The translations under genes were made by a program, and so were the position numbers. This document shows, one piece after another, positions 24,515 through 33,377 of a stretch of 64,000 nucleotides of DNA; positions within the stretch are counted from its first letter, which is position 1, and every line of letters starts with the position of its first letter. Where the stretch lies: assembly GCA_004570955.1 (NCBI GenBank), contig SPPL01000003.1, positions 1 through 64,000 on the forward strand, in the 5' to 3' direction. The notes below the pieces were generated by a model. The model saw only the letters and a program-made list of their open reading frames with translations. It ran no database searches and had not been told where the DNA came from. The DNA comes from Jeotgalicoccus nanhaiensis. GTDB lineage: Bacteria; Bacillota; Bacilli; Staphylococcales; Salinicoccaceae.

Positions 24515-25735
24515 TTATCCGAAAAATGCTGTCACTGCATCAATCATGCTGTAAATTCCTAAAAATGACACTACTGCCACCACTGCAAATCCGATGACAT
24601 TTAATACAGGACCATTTTTATACTGTCCCATAAGTCCTTTTTTATTAATAATAATATAAATTAAAATTGCAATAACGGGCAGAATAATACCGTTTAAAGC
24701 CTGAGCGATAAGAATCACTTCAAGCGGCTCAAAACCGATTGCTGATGTGACGACACCAATTAATATAACGGTACCGAATACCATTTTAAATTTCTTGCCT
24801 TTCATACCGCCTTCCCATTTGAAGAAGGAACTGACCGTAGCTGCAGCCCCCATCGGTGATGCCAGGGCAGATGAGAATCCTGCTGCGAATAAACCGATGC
24901 TGATAAAGACAGGCGCCCATGTTTCACCGAGAATCGGTACAAGAGGACCGGCAAGTGCAACCACGTTATCTACTTCCTGACCGTAAATTAAAGCGCCGGC
25001 AGAAATTAAAATAGCACCTGAAATAAGACCGCCGATAGCGATTGAAATAATTGTGTCCCAGCGTGCCAGGTTCAAGTCTTTCATACCGTTAAATCTTTCA
25101 TGCACCGCAGTCGCGTGCAGAAAGAAATTATACGGCACAACTGTCGTTCCGATTAATGCAATGACCATAATAATGGAACTATCCGGTATAGAAGGTAAAA
25201 ATGCACCGCTGAACACTTCGCCCCAGTTCGGCTTTACCAGGAACATCGTTGTAATAAATGTTGCACCCATTATTACCATCAGACCGAGCATAATTTTTTC
25301 TATAATTTTGTAACTGCCCAGTAAACCAATTGTCAGTATTATTATTCCGACTATCGGGGCAAGTATATTCGTTGGTATATTAAGCAGATATCCAAGACCG
25401 AGTGAGGTTCCGAGCAAGTCTCCGCTCATGTATGCCGCACAGCCTATAGCAACTGCCAGCATAGAAATCCAGACGACAAGAAATTTCCCCACTGTATGAT
25501 TAAATAAATCATAAATAGCTTCCCCGAGACCGCGCCTCGTTACTAAAGCCAGACGGATAATCATTTCCTGCAGAACGATTGTTGCAATGACGGAGAATAA
25601 AACCGCCCATAAGATACTGTAGCCAAATCCAGCCCCGGCACGTGTCATTGTTGTCACTGTCCCCGGACCGATGAATGAAGCTGTGATGACCATACCGGGT
25701 CCCAGAGCTTTTAATATTTCCTTAAATCTGTTCAT
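24515..25735 (-). CDS. Nramp-related transporter lacking the canonical metal-binding residues
   Basis: The 406-residue protein has 11 or so membrane helices of the Nramp fold. In canonical MntH, helix 1 has the metal motif DPGN and helix 6 has MPHN. Here helix 1 reads SFIGPGTVTT and helix 6 reads TTVVPYNFFLHA, so the Asp, Asn and Met ligands are replaced by Gly, Thr and Val. Divalent-metal transport by the usual site is therefore doubtful; it resembles the YcsG-type branch. It lies 20 bases downstream of a ureohydrolase gene and probably forms an operon with it. Confidence 0.8.
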   Translation of the reverse strand: MNRFKEILKALGPGMVITASFIGPGTVTTMTRAGAGFGYSILWAVLFSVIATIVLQEMIIRLALVTRRGLGEAIYDLFNHTVGKFLVVWISMLAVAIGCAAYMSGDLLGTSLGLGYLLNIPTNILAPIVGIIILTIGLLGSYKIIEKIMLGLMVIMGATFITTMFLVKPNWGEVFSGAFLPSIPDSSIIMVIALIGTTVVPYNFFLHATAVHERFNGMKDLNLARWDTIISIAIGGLISGAILISAGALIYGQEVDNVVALAGPLVPILGETWAPVFISIGLFAAGFSSALASPMGAAATVSSFFKWEGGMKGKKFKMVFGTVILIGVVTSAIGFEPLEVILIAQALNGIILPVIAILIYIIINKKGLMGQYKNGPVLNVIGFAVVAVVSFLGIYSMIDAVTAFFG

Positions 25736-25757
25736 CAAGATCCCATCCCTTGTTCAA

Positions 25758-26699
25758 TCAGATTTTACCTAAGTATTTTAAGTGCCCGGCTAGGACATAC
25801 AGTACTGCGTAGCTGACAAAATGAGCCGAATTCTGATTGGCGTCCATCATCGGATACACTTCAACATAATCCATGCCGACGAGACCATATTTACCGAATT
25901 CATGTATTAAAGTGAGTAATTCATAAGATGTTAAACCATTCCCGTCGACAGGACCGCCCGGATTGTAGGCAAAATCCAGCACGTCACTGCAAATAGATAA
26001 ATAGACAACATCCACATCTTCTGCCGCCATATCGTAAATTTCTTTCGCATAGGCGCGTAAATCTTTAGCTTCCCTAATTTCGTTAATCGTAATTGTCACC
26101 GCACCGTTTTCTTTTGCGTAGCGTCCTGTTTCAGGTTTGTTACGCGGACCGTGAATTCCCGTATGAATAATCGATTCGTTGCGCACTCCTTCAGTTTCAT
26201 ACAAACGCATAAATGGCGTATTGCGGGCATAGCGCTCTCCTTCATAATCAGGCATATTATCGTAGTGAGCATCTAAATGTATAATGCCGATTTTCTTACC
26301 GCTGTCCGCAAGAGACTTCAGTATCGGATATGTAACACCATGTTCTCCGCCGAAACCGACAAGGAATTTCCCTGTTTTCCATAACTCAGCAGAAAAATCT
26401 TCGATGTTCTGATAAGACTGTTCATTATCGTGTGCAACAAAAGGCACATCTCCCGCATCGCCGAACGATAAATGTTCGGTAACATCAACGTGATCGAGCT
26501 CTGGTAAGTAGCCGCTGTAGCGCGCTGAAGAAGAACGAATCTGTTTCGGTCCGAGTTCGACCCCTGTATAATCACCCCAAGTACTTTCACCTTCAAATGG
26601 CGCACCGTAAAAGATGACATCTGTATCATAAGAGCCCTTTTTCACAAGATTTTCCGCACCTAAAAAGCATGGGATATTTCCATAAATATTTTCCTTCAT
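25758..26699 (-). CDS. Ureohydrolase (agmatinase/arginase family) with altered metal site
   Basis: The 313-residue protein has the ureohydrolase motifs GFGGEHG and IHLDAHYDN. The third motif, usually SxDxDxxDP, reads SICSDVLDF, so the first Mn-binding Asp is replaced by Cys; the PGG that follows is kept. Agmatinase, guanidinobutyrase, formiminoglutamase or another amidino hydrolase are all possible, as is an altered metal. It is first in an operon with the atypical Nramp-like transporter, which may import its substrate. I give no gene symbol because the motif change makes agmatinase uncertain. Confidence 0.8.
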   Translation of the reverse strand: MKENIYGNIPCFLGAENLVKKGSYDTDVIFYGAPFEGESTWGDYTGVELGPKQIRSSSARYSGYLPELDHVDVTEHLSFGDAGDVPFVAHDNEQSYQNIEDFSAELWKTGKFLVGFGGEHGVTYPILKSLADSGKKIGIIHLDAHYDNMPDYEGERYARNTPFMRLYETEGVRNESIIHTGIHGPRNKPETGRYAKENGAVTITINEIREAKDLRAYAKEIYDMAAEDVDVVYLSICSDVLDFAYNPGGPVDGNGLTSYELLTLIHEFGKYGLVGMDYVEVYPMMDANQNSAHFVSYAVLYVLAGHLKYLGKI

Positions 26700-26739
26700 A
26701 AATATAAAACCCCTTTTTATTTATTTAAGATACAACTGT

Positions 26740-26769
26740 ATTATATATACTTTCGATACCAGACCGCAA
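26740..26769 (-). promoter_or_regulatory. Sigma-A promoter of the ureohydrolase operon
   Basis: Minus strand -35 TTGCGG (26764-26769), 18-bp spacer, -10 TATAAT (26740-26745). Confidence 0.6.
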
Positions 26770-26787
26770 TTTAATTTTTTGATAATT

Positions 26788-27627
26788 CTAATTTATAAGT
26801 CTTTGGAAAGATGAACTAAGTATTTTTATAACTTTCGATGCAGTTACCGATTCCATCGCTTCACCGTGTTCAATTAAATAATCAGCAGCATAGCCGTGCA
26901 TATACACTGCACTGGAAACAGCCGGCTGAATATCATCGTAACGTCCTATGAAAGCGAGAATCATTCCGGTTAAAACATCTCCTGTACCGCCTTTTGCGAG
27001 ACCTGCATTTCCCGTGTGATTTACCCATAATGTACCGTTAGGTTCAGCCACAATCGTTTCCGGGCCTTTAAGCACGACGTAAATACCGTAATCTATGGCC
27101 AGTTTTTCCGCTGCTTCATAACGATTACCGGTCACATATTCAATATCCTCATTAATAATGCGGGCCATCTCACCGGCATGAGGTGTGATGATGAGCGGTG
27201 CCGTCCTTTTTCTGATTATCACTTCATGGCTCCGCAACTCATATAATCCGTCAGCGTCAATCACCAGCGGTCCATCAAAATTAGTAATCAAATCTTCAAT
27301 AATATCATCGGATAAACGTCCAAGACCCGGTCCTGCTGCAATTACATCCTTTCCTTCCATAAAGCCGTTTAAATCATCATCCCTGTGATAAAACGTCGCT
27401 TCCGGAACATGTCCCGCAACAATTGGAATTACTGTTCTTACAGTATTGACTGCTGTTAAACCCGCCCCGCTTTCTACTGCAGCACCGGCACAAAGAGCAG
27501 CAGCACCGGGCATCAGCTGACTGCCGGCAATAATACCGACTTTGCCGTGGTTACCTTTATGAGAATTCGGATCTCGTTTTGGCCAATGTTCGATAACAAG
27601 ATTTTCCGACCAGCTGTTCACATTCAT
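26788..27627 (-). CDS. nnrD: ADP-dependent NAD(P)H-hydrate dehydratase
   Basis: The 279-residue ribokinase-fold enzyme repairs hydrated NAD(P)H (NAD(P)HX). It shows the YjeF C-terminal-domain motifs: HKGNHGKVGIIAGSQLMPGA near the start, VESGAGLTAV, PLVIDADGLY, IITPHAGEMARI, and LAKGGTGDVLTGMI, which holds the catalytic Asp. The N-terminal epimerase domain (NnrE) found fused in many bacteria is absent, as usual for staphylococci. It has a GGAGGTAAAG ribosome site and appears monocistronic. Confidence 0.93.
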   Translation of the reverse strand: MNVNSWSENLVIEHWPKRDPNSHKGNHGKVGIIAGSQLMPGAAALCAGAAVESGAGLTAVNTVRTVIPIVAGHVPEATFYHRDDDLNGFMEGKDVIAAGPGLGRLSDDIIEDLITNFDGPLVIDADGLYELRSHEVIIRKRTAPLIITPHAGEMARIINEDIEYVTGNRYEAAEKLAIDYGIYVVLKGPETIVAEPNGTLWVNHTGNAGLAKGGTGDVLTGMILAFIGRYDDIQPAVSSAVYMHGYAADYLIEHGEAMESVTASKVIKILSSSFQRLIN

Positions 27628-27721
27628 TTACTTTACCTCCAAAATATAGATTCACCCCTCCTTATACCCTGTTTTTTAAAAATAGATTATCTATTTTCAT
27701 ATTTACTTGCCTTTTAAATAA

Positions 27722-27748
27722 TAAAAACCGCGAGATATCCTCTCACGG
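27722..27748 (-). terminator. Terminator after metY
   Basis: The 8-bp stem CCGTGAGA/TCTCGCGG (27728-27735 with 27741-27748, one wobble) is followed by TTTTTATT on the minus strand. Confidence 0.85.
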
Positions 27749-27762
27749 CTTCATTTTTTCAC

Positions 27763-29040
27763 TTATACTTCTTTAAGACCCTGCTCTAAGTCACTGATAA
27801 TATCATCAATATTTTCAGTTCCGATTGACAGACGTACCAGCTCCGGCAGCACTCCTGAAGCGATTTGTTCTTCTTCTGATAGCTGCTGGTGTGTGGTGCT
27901 TGCCGGGTGAATAACCAATGATTTTGAATCTCCAACGTTCGCAACTAAGGAGAACAGTCCAAGCCCGTCGACAAACTTCGCAATTTCTTCCACCGAACCG
28001 TCAATACCGAATGTCAGGATAGCACCTTGTCCTTTAGGCAGGTATTTTTTACCCAGTTCATGATATTTATTACTTTCAAGTCCCGGGTAATTGACCCATT
28101 TCACTTTAGGATGCTGTTCTAAATACTCCGCTACTTTCAGTGCGTTTTCCGAATGGCGTTCCATGCGGAGGTGTAATGTTTCCAGTCCTAAGAGGAACTG
28201 CTGAACATTAAACGGAGACACTGCAGAGCCTAAATCACGCAGCAGCTGAACACGTGCTTTTGTGATATATGCTGCAGGACCAATATCATTTACATAAGAA
28301 ACACCGTGATAACTTTCATCCGGCTCAACAAGTCCCGGGAATTTACTGTTATCCCAATTGAAGTTGCCTCGGTCGACGATAACCCCGCCGATAGAAGTGC
28401 CGTGCCCGCCGATAAATTTAGTCGCTGAATGCACGATAATATCGGCACCGTGTTCAAACGGACGAAGTAAATAAGGCGTTGCAAAAGTACTGTCGACAAT
28501 AAGCGGCAGATCATGACTGTGTGCAATTTCCGCTACCGCTTCGATATCTAAAACATCAATACGCGGGTTTCCTATCGTTTCAGCAAAGACCGCACGTGTT
28601 TTATCGTTAATAGCTGCTTTAAAGTTTTCAGGATCTGACGGATCGACGAAATGAACTTTAATTCCCATCTTCTTAAACGTTACATTTAAAAGGTTATATG
28701 TACCGCCGTACAGATTGGCAGATGCAACAACCTCATAGCCAGTTTCTACGATATTTAAGAGTGATAAATGAATAGCCGCCTGTCCGGAAGATGTTGCTAA
28801 TGCACCAACGCCGCCTTCCAGTGCTGCAATACGCTCTTCAAAAACATTCTGTGTCGGGTTCATAATGCGCGTGTAAATATTTCCCGGCTTCGCTAAAGAA
28901 AATAAATCCTGTGCATGCTGCGTGTCGTCGAAGACATAACTTGTTGTCTGTGTAATCGGCACCGCGCGTGATTTTGAATCATCCACTGTTTGTCCTGCAT
29001 GTATCGTTAAAGTTTCTAAATTCCACTTGTCATTAGTCAT
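27763..29040 (-). CDS. metY: O-acetylhomoserine aminocarboxypropyltransferase (sulfhydrylase)
   Basis: The 425-residue Cys/Met-metabolism PLP enzyme makes homocysteine from O-acetylhomoserine and sulfide. It has [17 protein letters not shown], the substrate region [17 protein letters not shown], and the PLP lysine in [19 protein letters not shown]. The length of about 425 residues separates it from the shorter MetB/MetC enzymes. The 160-base upstream region holds a clear sigma-A promoter, with no room for a full SAM riboswitch or T-box in the transcribed leader of about 45 nt. It is monocistronic. Confidence 0.92.
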   Translation of the reverse strand: MTNDKWNLETLTIHAGQTVDDSKSRAVPITQTTSYVFDDTQHAQDLFSLAKPGNIYTRIMNPTQNVFEERIAALEGGVGALATSSGQAAIHLSLLNIVETGYEVVASANLYGGTYNLLNVTFKKMGIKVHFVDPSDPENFKAAINDKTRAVFAETIGNPRIDVLDIEAVAEIAHSHDLPLIVDSTFATPYLLRPFEHGADIIVHSATKFIGGHGTSIGGVIVDRGNFNWDNSKFPGLVEPDESYHGVSYVNDIGPAAYITKARVQLLRDLGSAVSPFNVQQFLLGLETLHLRMERHSENALKVAEYLEQHPKVKWVNYPGLESNKYHELGKKYLPKGQGAILTFGIDGSVEEIAKFVDGLGLFSLVANVGDSKSLVIHPASTTHQQLSEEEQIASGVLPELVRLSIGTENIDDIISDLEQGLKEV

Positions 29041-29091
29041 ATTAATCCTCCATTTTATTGGTTGAATTTTCTGATATTAAATATAATTAAA

Positions 29092-29120
29092 ATCATACTA
29101 TCTCACTAGGTTTTTTGCAA
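29092..29120 (-). promoter_or_regulatory. Sigma-A promoter of metY
   Basis: Minus strand -35 TTGCAA (29115-29120), 17-bp spacer, -10 TATGAT (29092-29097). Confidence 0.7.
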
Positions 29121-29201
29121 TAATGAAATACTTTTCTTTACAGAGAGTTCGGCTATGTATACTGTAGAGTTAAATTCCGGAACTGCTAAAGGAGAGATAT
29201 T

Positions 29202-29999
29202 ATGAGAATTAAAATCTTCCAGTTTCAAATCACTGATGGCAGCATAGAAAAAAACTTAAATAAAGTAAACAAGCTGTTTAACGAAACGGATTTAGACCAT
29301 ACCGATGTTGTCGTGCTCCCTGAAATGTGGACATCAGGCTATGATCTTGAGAATATCAGGGATTATGCAGCCAATAACCTCGAACCGGTGAAAACCTTCA
29401 TTTCGAAATTAGCGGCTGATAATAATGTGACTATCGTTGCAGGCTCGATTCCAAATACTTACGGAGACAGCGGGGTCTATAATACAGCTTTTACGGTAAA
29501 TAATAATGGAAAACTGATATATGAATATTCAAAAATGCATTTGGTGCCAATGTTAAATGAACCGGAATTTCTCGTCAGCGGAGACAAACCGGCAGAGGTA
29601 TTTGAAATCAGCGGAGAAGAGTGCGGTCTGGTAATTTGCTATGATTTAAGATTCCCTGAATTATTCAGAGACCTATCTCTGTCAGGCGCAAAAATAATTT
29701 TCGTCGTTGCAGAATGGCCAATAGAACGTACAGAACATTGGGTAACACTGCTGAAAGCAAGAGCCATTGAAAATCAATGCTACATCGTTGCCAGCAATAC
29801 TGTCGGCACACAGAACAACGGTGCTGAATTCGCAGGACGGTCAATGATTATTAATCCTTTTGGCGAGATTCTTGCTGAAGCGGATACAGATACGGAAGAA
29901 GTCGTGACAGCAGAACTGGATTTAAATTATATAGATCAGGTGCGTGCTGATATTCCGATTTTTAAAAGCAGACGCAAAGAACTGTATAAGAATTTATAA
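29202..29999 (+). CDS. Nitrilase-superfamily carbon-nitrogen hydrolase (omega-amidase-like)
   Basis: The 265-residue protein has the Glu-Lys-Cys triad of the superfamily: Glu in VVLPEMWTSGYD, Lys in YSKMHLVPM and Cys in LVICYDLRFPELFR. It resembles B. subtilis MtnU/YkrU and YafV-type omega-amidases, which act on 2-oxoglutaramate or the KMTB amide in methionine salvage. Its place divergent from metY supports a sulfur or amino-acid role, but only by context. The ribosome site is AAAGGAGAGATATT. Confidence 0.85.
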   Translation: MRIKIFQFQITDGSIEKNLNKVNKLFNETDLDHTDVVVLPEMWTSGYDLENIRDYAANNLEPVKTFISKLAADNNVTIVAGSIPNTYGDSGVYNTAFTVNNNGKLIYEYSKMHLVPMLNEPEFLVSGDKPAEVFEISGEECGLVICYDLRFPELFRDLSLSGAKIIFVVAEWPIERTEHWVTLLKARAIENQCYIVASNTVGTQNNGAEFAGRSMIINPFGEILAEADTDTEEVVTAELDLNYIDQVRADIPIFKSRRKELYKNL

Positions 30000-30580
30000 A
30001 AAAGCTGTCTCCTTGTCTTCAGCACAAGGAGATAAGCTTTTTAAGTTATTTCTCTTAAATATCTCATCTCTCAGCAATTCAAATGTGTCGTATCCTTCTT
30101 TACCTAAAAAGTGACCCTCATGATTAACTTCAATAAATTTATCATTCAGTTCTTCGGATAATTCTTTCGATAGACTGCTGTCTACCCTGTCATCCTTTTT
30201 AGCAGCTCCAGAAATAATATGTTCTGCCAGGATATTTTTCTTATTAAAATATGCCTCCTCTATAAATTGATCAAGTTCCGGCAATGCTGCAGTTCTGTTT
30301 TTAAATCCTGCTACCAAAAATAATCCGTATTTATTTTTGGTAAATGATCCAAAATGGTAAGCACACCTAAACTATGCCCGATAAAAATTGCGCCGCTGTC
30401 TAATACTGGTGAAATTAATTCAATTTTACCTCTCCATTTCTTCAGCTCAGGTTCGCTTGAACCCGGTAAAGCAAAGACTTCGGTGTCATAATTATATTTT
30501 TTCAATTCCCGGGCAAGTCATGGGAACCAGTGCGATTCAGGCGTTGCTGCATAACCGTGTATAATGTATGCTTTTTTCAA
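29994..30580 (-). pseudogene. Broken RBBP9/YdeN-family alpha/beta hydrolase
   Basis: Read from a TTG at 30580 (ribosome site AAAGGTG), the frame gives LKKAYIIHGYAATPESHWFP, then a TGA at 30518-30520 where the family has a conserved Trp. It resumes as LARELKKYNYDTEVFALPGS and the nucleophile motif FIGHSLGVLTIL. A second lesion follows: near 30316-30325 a T5 run shifts the frame by one base, and the C-terminal part (LVAGFKNRTAALPELDQF ... NHEGHFLGKEGY) continues in the other frame to 29994. With two independent lesions it is most likely a true pseudogene. A 58-bp azlD fragment starts 35 bases upstream of its start. Confidence 0.85.
30001..30040 (+). terminator. Terminator after the carbon-nitrogen hydrolase gene
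   Basis: The stem AAAGCTGTCTCCTTGT (30001-30016) pairs with 30024-30040 with one bulge and is followed by T residues; it overlaps the 3' end of the opposing pseudogene. Confidence 0.75.
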
Positions 30581-30615
30581 GTTGAACACCTTTTCTCTAT
30601 TTATATTTCTTTTCT

Positions 30616-30673
30616 AAAACACCATCTGCACCAGAATCATATAAAATATAGTACCCCCGGCTATCGGCAGCAG
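30616..30673 (-). repeat. Duplicated 3' end of azlD (58 bp)
   Basis: 30616-30673 matches 36495-36552 with 3 mismatches in 58 bases. Translated on the minus strand it reads LLPIAGGTIFYMILVQMVF followed by TAG, the C-terminus of AzlD with one Ser to Pro change. No upstream azlD sequence is present here. The two copies bracket the TetR/NCS1/DUF917/HyuA cassette. Confidence 0.9.
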
Positions 30674-30682
30674 ACGTAAATT

Positions 30683-30727
30683 TATAAAAATATAAATCCT
30701 TGGATAACCGTATATTATCCAAGGATT
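30683..30727 (-). terminator. Terminator after the hydantoinase-like gene
   Basis: A 13-bp perfect stem AATCCTTGGATAA with its complement (30695-30707 with 30715-30727), followed on the minus strand by TATATTTTTATA. Confidence 0.8.
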
Positions 30728-30737
30728 CAATCTATAC

Positions 30738-32291
30738 CTATTTTCTAAGAGGTCCTGCCGCTTTAACTTTAATTCTAGTCGCATTGCCTGGCAAATATGC
30801 TAGTGGAACATCTTCAAAACTGATGATTTCAGTTTTATCTTTATCCGCTCCTGCTTCGACTGCTTCATTGATTGCTATTTTTTTAATCTCTGCCAAAGTA
30901 TTTTCCCGTTCTCCCGGATCTATATTGTAGATTTTCTCAACTTCGCCGCTTATATCCGAAATCGCTGATCCAATGGCGTTAGCTACTCCTCCATTGCCAG
31001 GATTAACTACTTCGCTTGCACCTTCAATATCTCCCTGGATTAAAGCACTACCGCCGCCAACGAGTATCACTGGCACATCTGCTGCGCTTGTTTTCATTCT
31101 TTCAATAGAACGCTCTATCATTTTTAAAATTTCTTCATAAATCTCATCTACCAACCTGGTATTTAGATCTTCTACCAATGTTCTATCTCCAAGGTCTAAA
31201 ACACCTTTAGCTACAGCAATATCTGTAACGGTCAGGACATCACCCCCGAATATTTTCGCTTCAGCCGGCAGTCTGTACCCGACACTGTCAGGACCAATTT
31301 GGAAATCATTATTTTTTATTTGCACAATAGTTCCGCCGCCGAGTCCGAGAGAGTAGATATCAGGCATTCTAAAGTTTGTCTGTACGCCGCCGAGTTCTAC
31401 AGACAATGATGATTCTCGTGGGAAACCATTATTCAGCACGCCGATATCGGTAGTAGTTCCGCCGATGTCAACTATAATTGCATTATTAAAATCGGATAAG
31501 AAACTTGCACCTCTTAAGCTATTGGTTGGACCGCAGGCTACTGTGAGAATTGGATATTTCAATGTATATTCTTTCGACATCAATGTACCGTCATTTTGAC
31601 AGAAGTACACATTAGCATTTATACCATTTTGTTCTAAGGCTTTTTCAAAGCCAATGATTGTTTTTCTGGCAACATCAATAATAGAAGCGTTCAGTACTGT
31701 CGCATTTTCTCTTTCCAGCAATCCAATACTTCCAATTTCTGAAGACAATGAGAATGCAACTTCTTCATCCCAGATTTCCTCGATAATTTCTTTTGTTCTT
31801 ATTTCGTGTTCGTTGTTTACAGGAGAAAAGATAGACGTAATCGCTATCGAGGATACTTTGCCTTTAAGCTCTTTCGCAATTTCACGAATTTTTTCTTCAT
31901 CAAGTTCAGCAATTAATTCACCATTGAACTCATGTCCTCCTCTAACCTGAAAAGTATTCTCCCCAATTACACTGAGCAAATCGTCAGGCATACTGTAAAG
32001 CGGTTCAACCGCAGTTCCTGCTGGGGCTCCCGTTCGTATAACACCCACACTATTTAAACCTTTACGCGTGACTATTGCATTTGTGCACTGCGTCGTTCCG
32101 AGCATGGCATGAGTAATTTCTGATTTGTCAAAATCTATATCATCCAATAACATTTCAATTACATTTTTGATGCCTGATTCAATATCATCAGTTGTTGGAG
32201 ATTTAAAAGATGAAATAACATTCATCTGCTCATCCAGTATTGCTCCATCTGTATTCGTACCGCCCACATCAATTCCCAATTTATATGCCAT
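30738..32291 (-). CDS. Hydantoinase/oxoprolinase family protein (HyuA-like)
   Basis: The 517-residue protein matches the hydantoinase A/oxoprolinase N-terminal and central domains: KLGIDVGGTNTDGAILDEQ, MLGTTQCTNAIVTRKGL, IVDIGGTTTDIGVLNNG and VILVGGGSALIQGD. These are ASKHA-type ATPases that open cyclic amides such as hydantoins or 5-oxoproline with ATP. It is the last gene of a five-gene cassette with two DUF917 proteins and an NCS1 permease, a grouping often seen with HyuA-like proteins. The true substrate is unknown. Confidence 0.88.
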   Translation of the reverse strand: MAYKLGIDVGGTNTDGAILDEQMNVISSFKSPTTDDIESGIKNVIEMLLDDIDFDKSEITHAMLGTTQCTNAIVTRKGLNSVGVIRTGAPAGTAVEPLYSMPDDLLSVIGENTFQVRGGHEFNGELIAELDEEKIREIAKELKGKVSSIAITSIFSPVNNEHEIRTKEIIEEIWDEEVAFSLSSEIGSIGLLERENATVLNASIIDVARKTIIGFEKALEQNGINANVYFCQNDGTLMSKEYTLKYPILTVACGPTNSLRGASFLSDFNNAIIVDIGGTTTDIGVLNNGFPRESSLSVELGGVQTNFRMPDIYSLGLGGGTIVQIKNNDFQIGPDSVGYRLPAEAKIFGGDVLTVTDIAVAKGVLDLGDRTLVEDLNTRLVDEIYEEILKMIERSIERMKTSAADVPVILVGGGSALIQGDIEGASEVVNPGNGGVANAIGSAISDISGEVEKIYNIDPGERENTLAEIKKIAINEAVEAGADKDKTEIISFEDVPLAYLPGNATRIKVKAAGPLRK

Positions 32292-32306
32292 ATCAAAATC
32301 TCCTTA

Positions 32307-33374
32307 TTATTTATTTAGTTCTTCGATTGTTTTATATTCATAATCATAACCAAAGTATTTTGGCCCCACCGTTTCAATGCCCCTATCAGTTCTCCATTTC
32401 TCATCAGCAGGCATTCCTAAAATAACCACCCTCATGCCGAACTTTAGTCCTTCGGTAGTAATAGGCATTCCTGTTTCAGCGTCTAGCACTGTAATTAAAT
32501 CTGGTGTTATGCACTTAGGCTGACCATCGACTAAACACATTAAGTTCTCATTTTGAAATTCCAGGCTTGCCGTACTGTCTTTGTCTTGATTAATGCCATT
32601 AAATTTTGCACTTCCTCTTACAAACCCTCCATCGGTTTTTCTTTCGATATCTGTAATTTTTCCATTGAATAAAATATAGCCTTTAAGCTTAGTTTTAAGA
32701 TCTTCAATCGGATTTTTGGAATTAAGGATAATATCTCCAAGTTCCTCTTCCAAAGTCAGTGAGTTTAATATTGAGGACTCTTTTGTTTGCTTGCCGGTCA
32801 TAGGATAAATAGCATTTAAAAGGGAGCCTCCCATAGTCATAGTTGCACTGCGTGCTATTTTTTCCGTCCACATGCCATTTACAGCATTAAGAACGATTGA
32901 ATTTTTCTTTTCATCTGCCAACACCATAGGGGATGCGTTTATATCATCAAGATAGAAGGTCACCATCTGCAGCTCAGGAAAAGCCCGTCCCATTCCGTCC
33001 GCATCGACTACCGGCAACCCTGTTTGGGCAGCAAGAGCCAGAGGCAAAAGTGAGTTTACACCGCCAGCTTCAATCGGCATCGTTGCAGTAATTTTTTTGC
33101 CCAGATAGTCTTCCAGAGCACTGAATGCCGCCAGCGATTCTTCTCCGCTAGGCACTTTCTCAACCATTACTGTCGGTGCTCCCATCATAGCTGAAGGTAC
33201 CACCAAATCATCGTCGTCTAATTCTGCTGCTGAAATCAGTTTTACAGGACCATGCTTTTCTATTGCCTGTAAAGCCATAAGTTTTCCTATATATGGATCT
33301 CCGCCGCCGCCTGTTCCAAGGAGGGCAGCACCTATTGCCATTTTTTCTATTTCTTCTTTACCTATCAATCTCAT
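32307..33374 (-). CDS. DUF917 family protein (copy 1)
   Basis: The 355-residue protein has the DUF917 signature: GAALLGTGGGGDPYIGKLMALQAIEKHGP at the N-terminus (glycine cluster near residues 17-22) and PVVDADGMGRAFPELQM near residue 125. The C-terminal third contains DIERKTDGGFVRGSAKFNG and CITPDLITVLDAETG. DUF917 proteins are regularly encoded beside hydantoinase-like genes and are thought to be part of the same catabolic unit, with no proven activity. It is a clear paralog of the next gene upstream. Confidence 0.88.
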   Translation of the reverse strand: MRLIGKEEIEKMAIGAALLGTGGGGDPYIGKLMALQAIEKHGPVKLISAAELDDDDLVVPSAMMGAPTVMVEKVPSGEESLAAFSALEDYLGKKITATMPIEAGGVNSLLPLALAAQTGLPVVDADGMGRAFPELQMVTFYLDDINASPMVLADEKKNSIVLNAVNGMWTEKIARSATMTMGGSLLNAIYPMTGKQTKESSILNSLTLEEELGDIILNSKNPIEDLKTKLKGYILFNGKITDIERKTDGGFVRGSAKFNGINQDKDSTASLEFQNENLMCLVDGQPKCITPDLITVLDAETGMPITTEGLKFGMRVVILGMPADEKWRTDRGIETVGPKYFGYDYEYKTIEELNK

Positions 33375-33377
33375 AAA

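Noticed and set aside
29041-29201. Possible SAM riboswitch or T-box upstream of metY
   Set aside because: The promoter lies close to the start, leaving only about 45 nt of leader, too short for either element.
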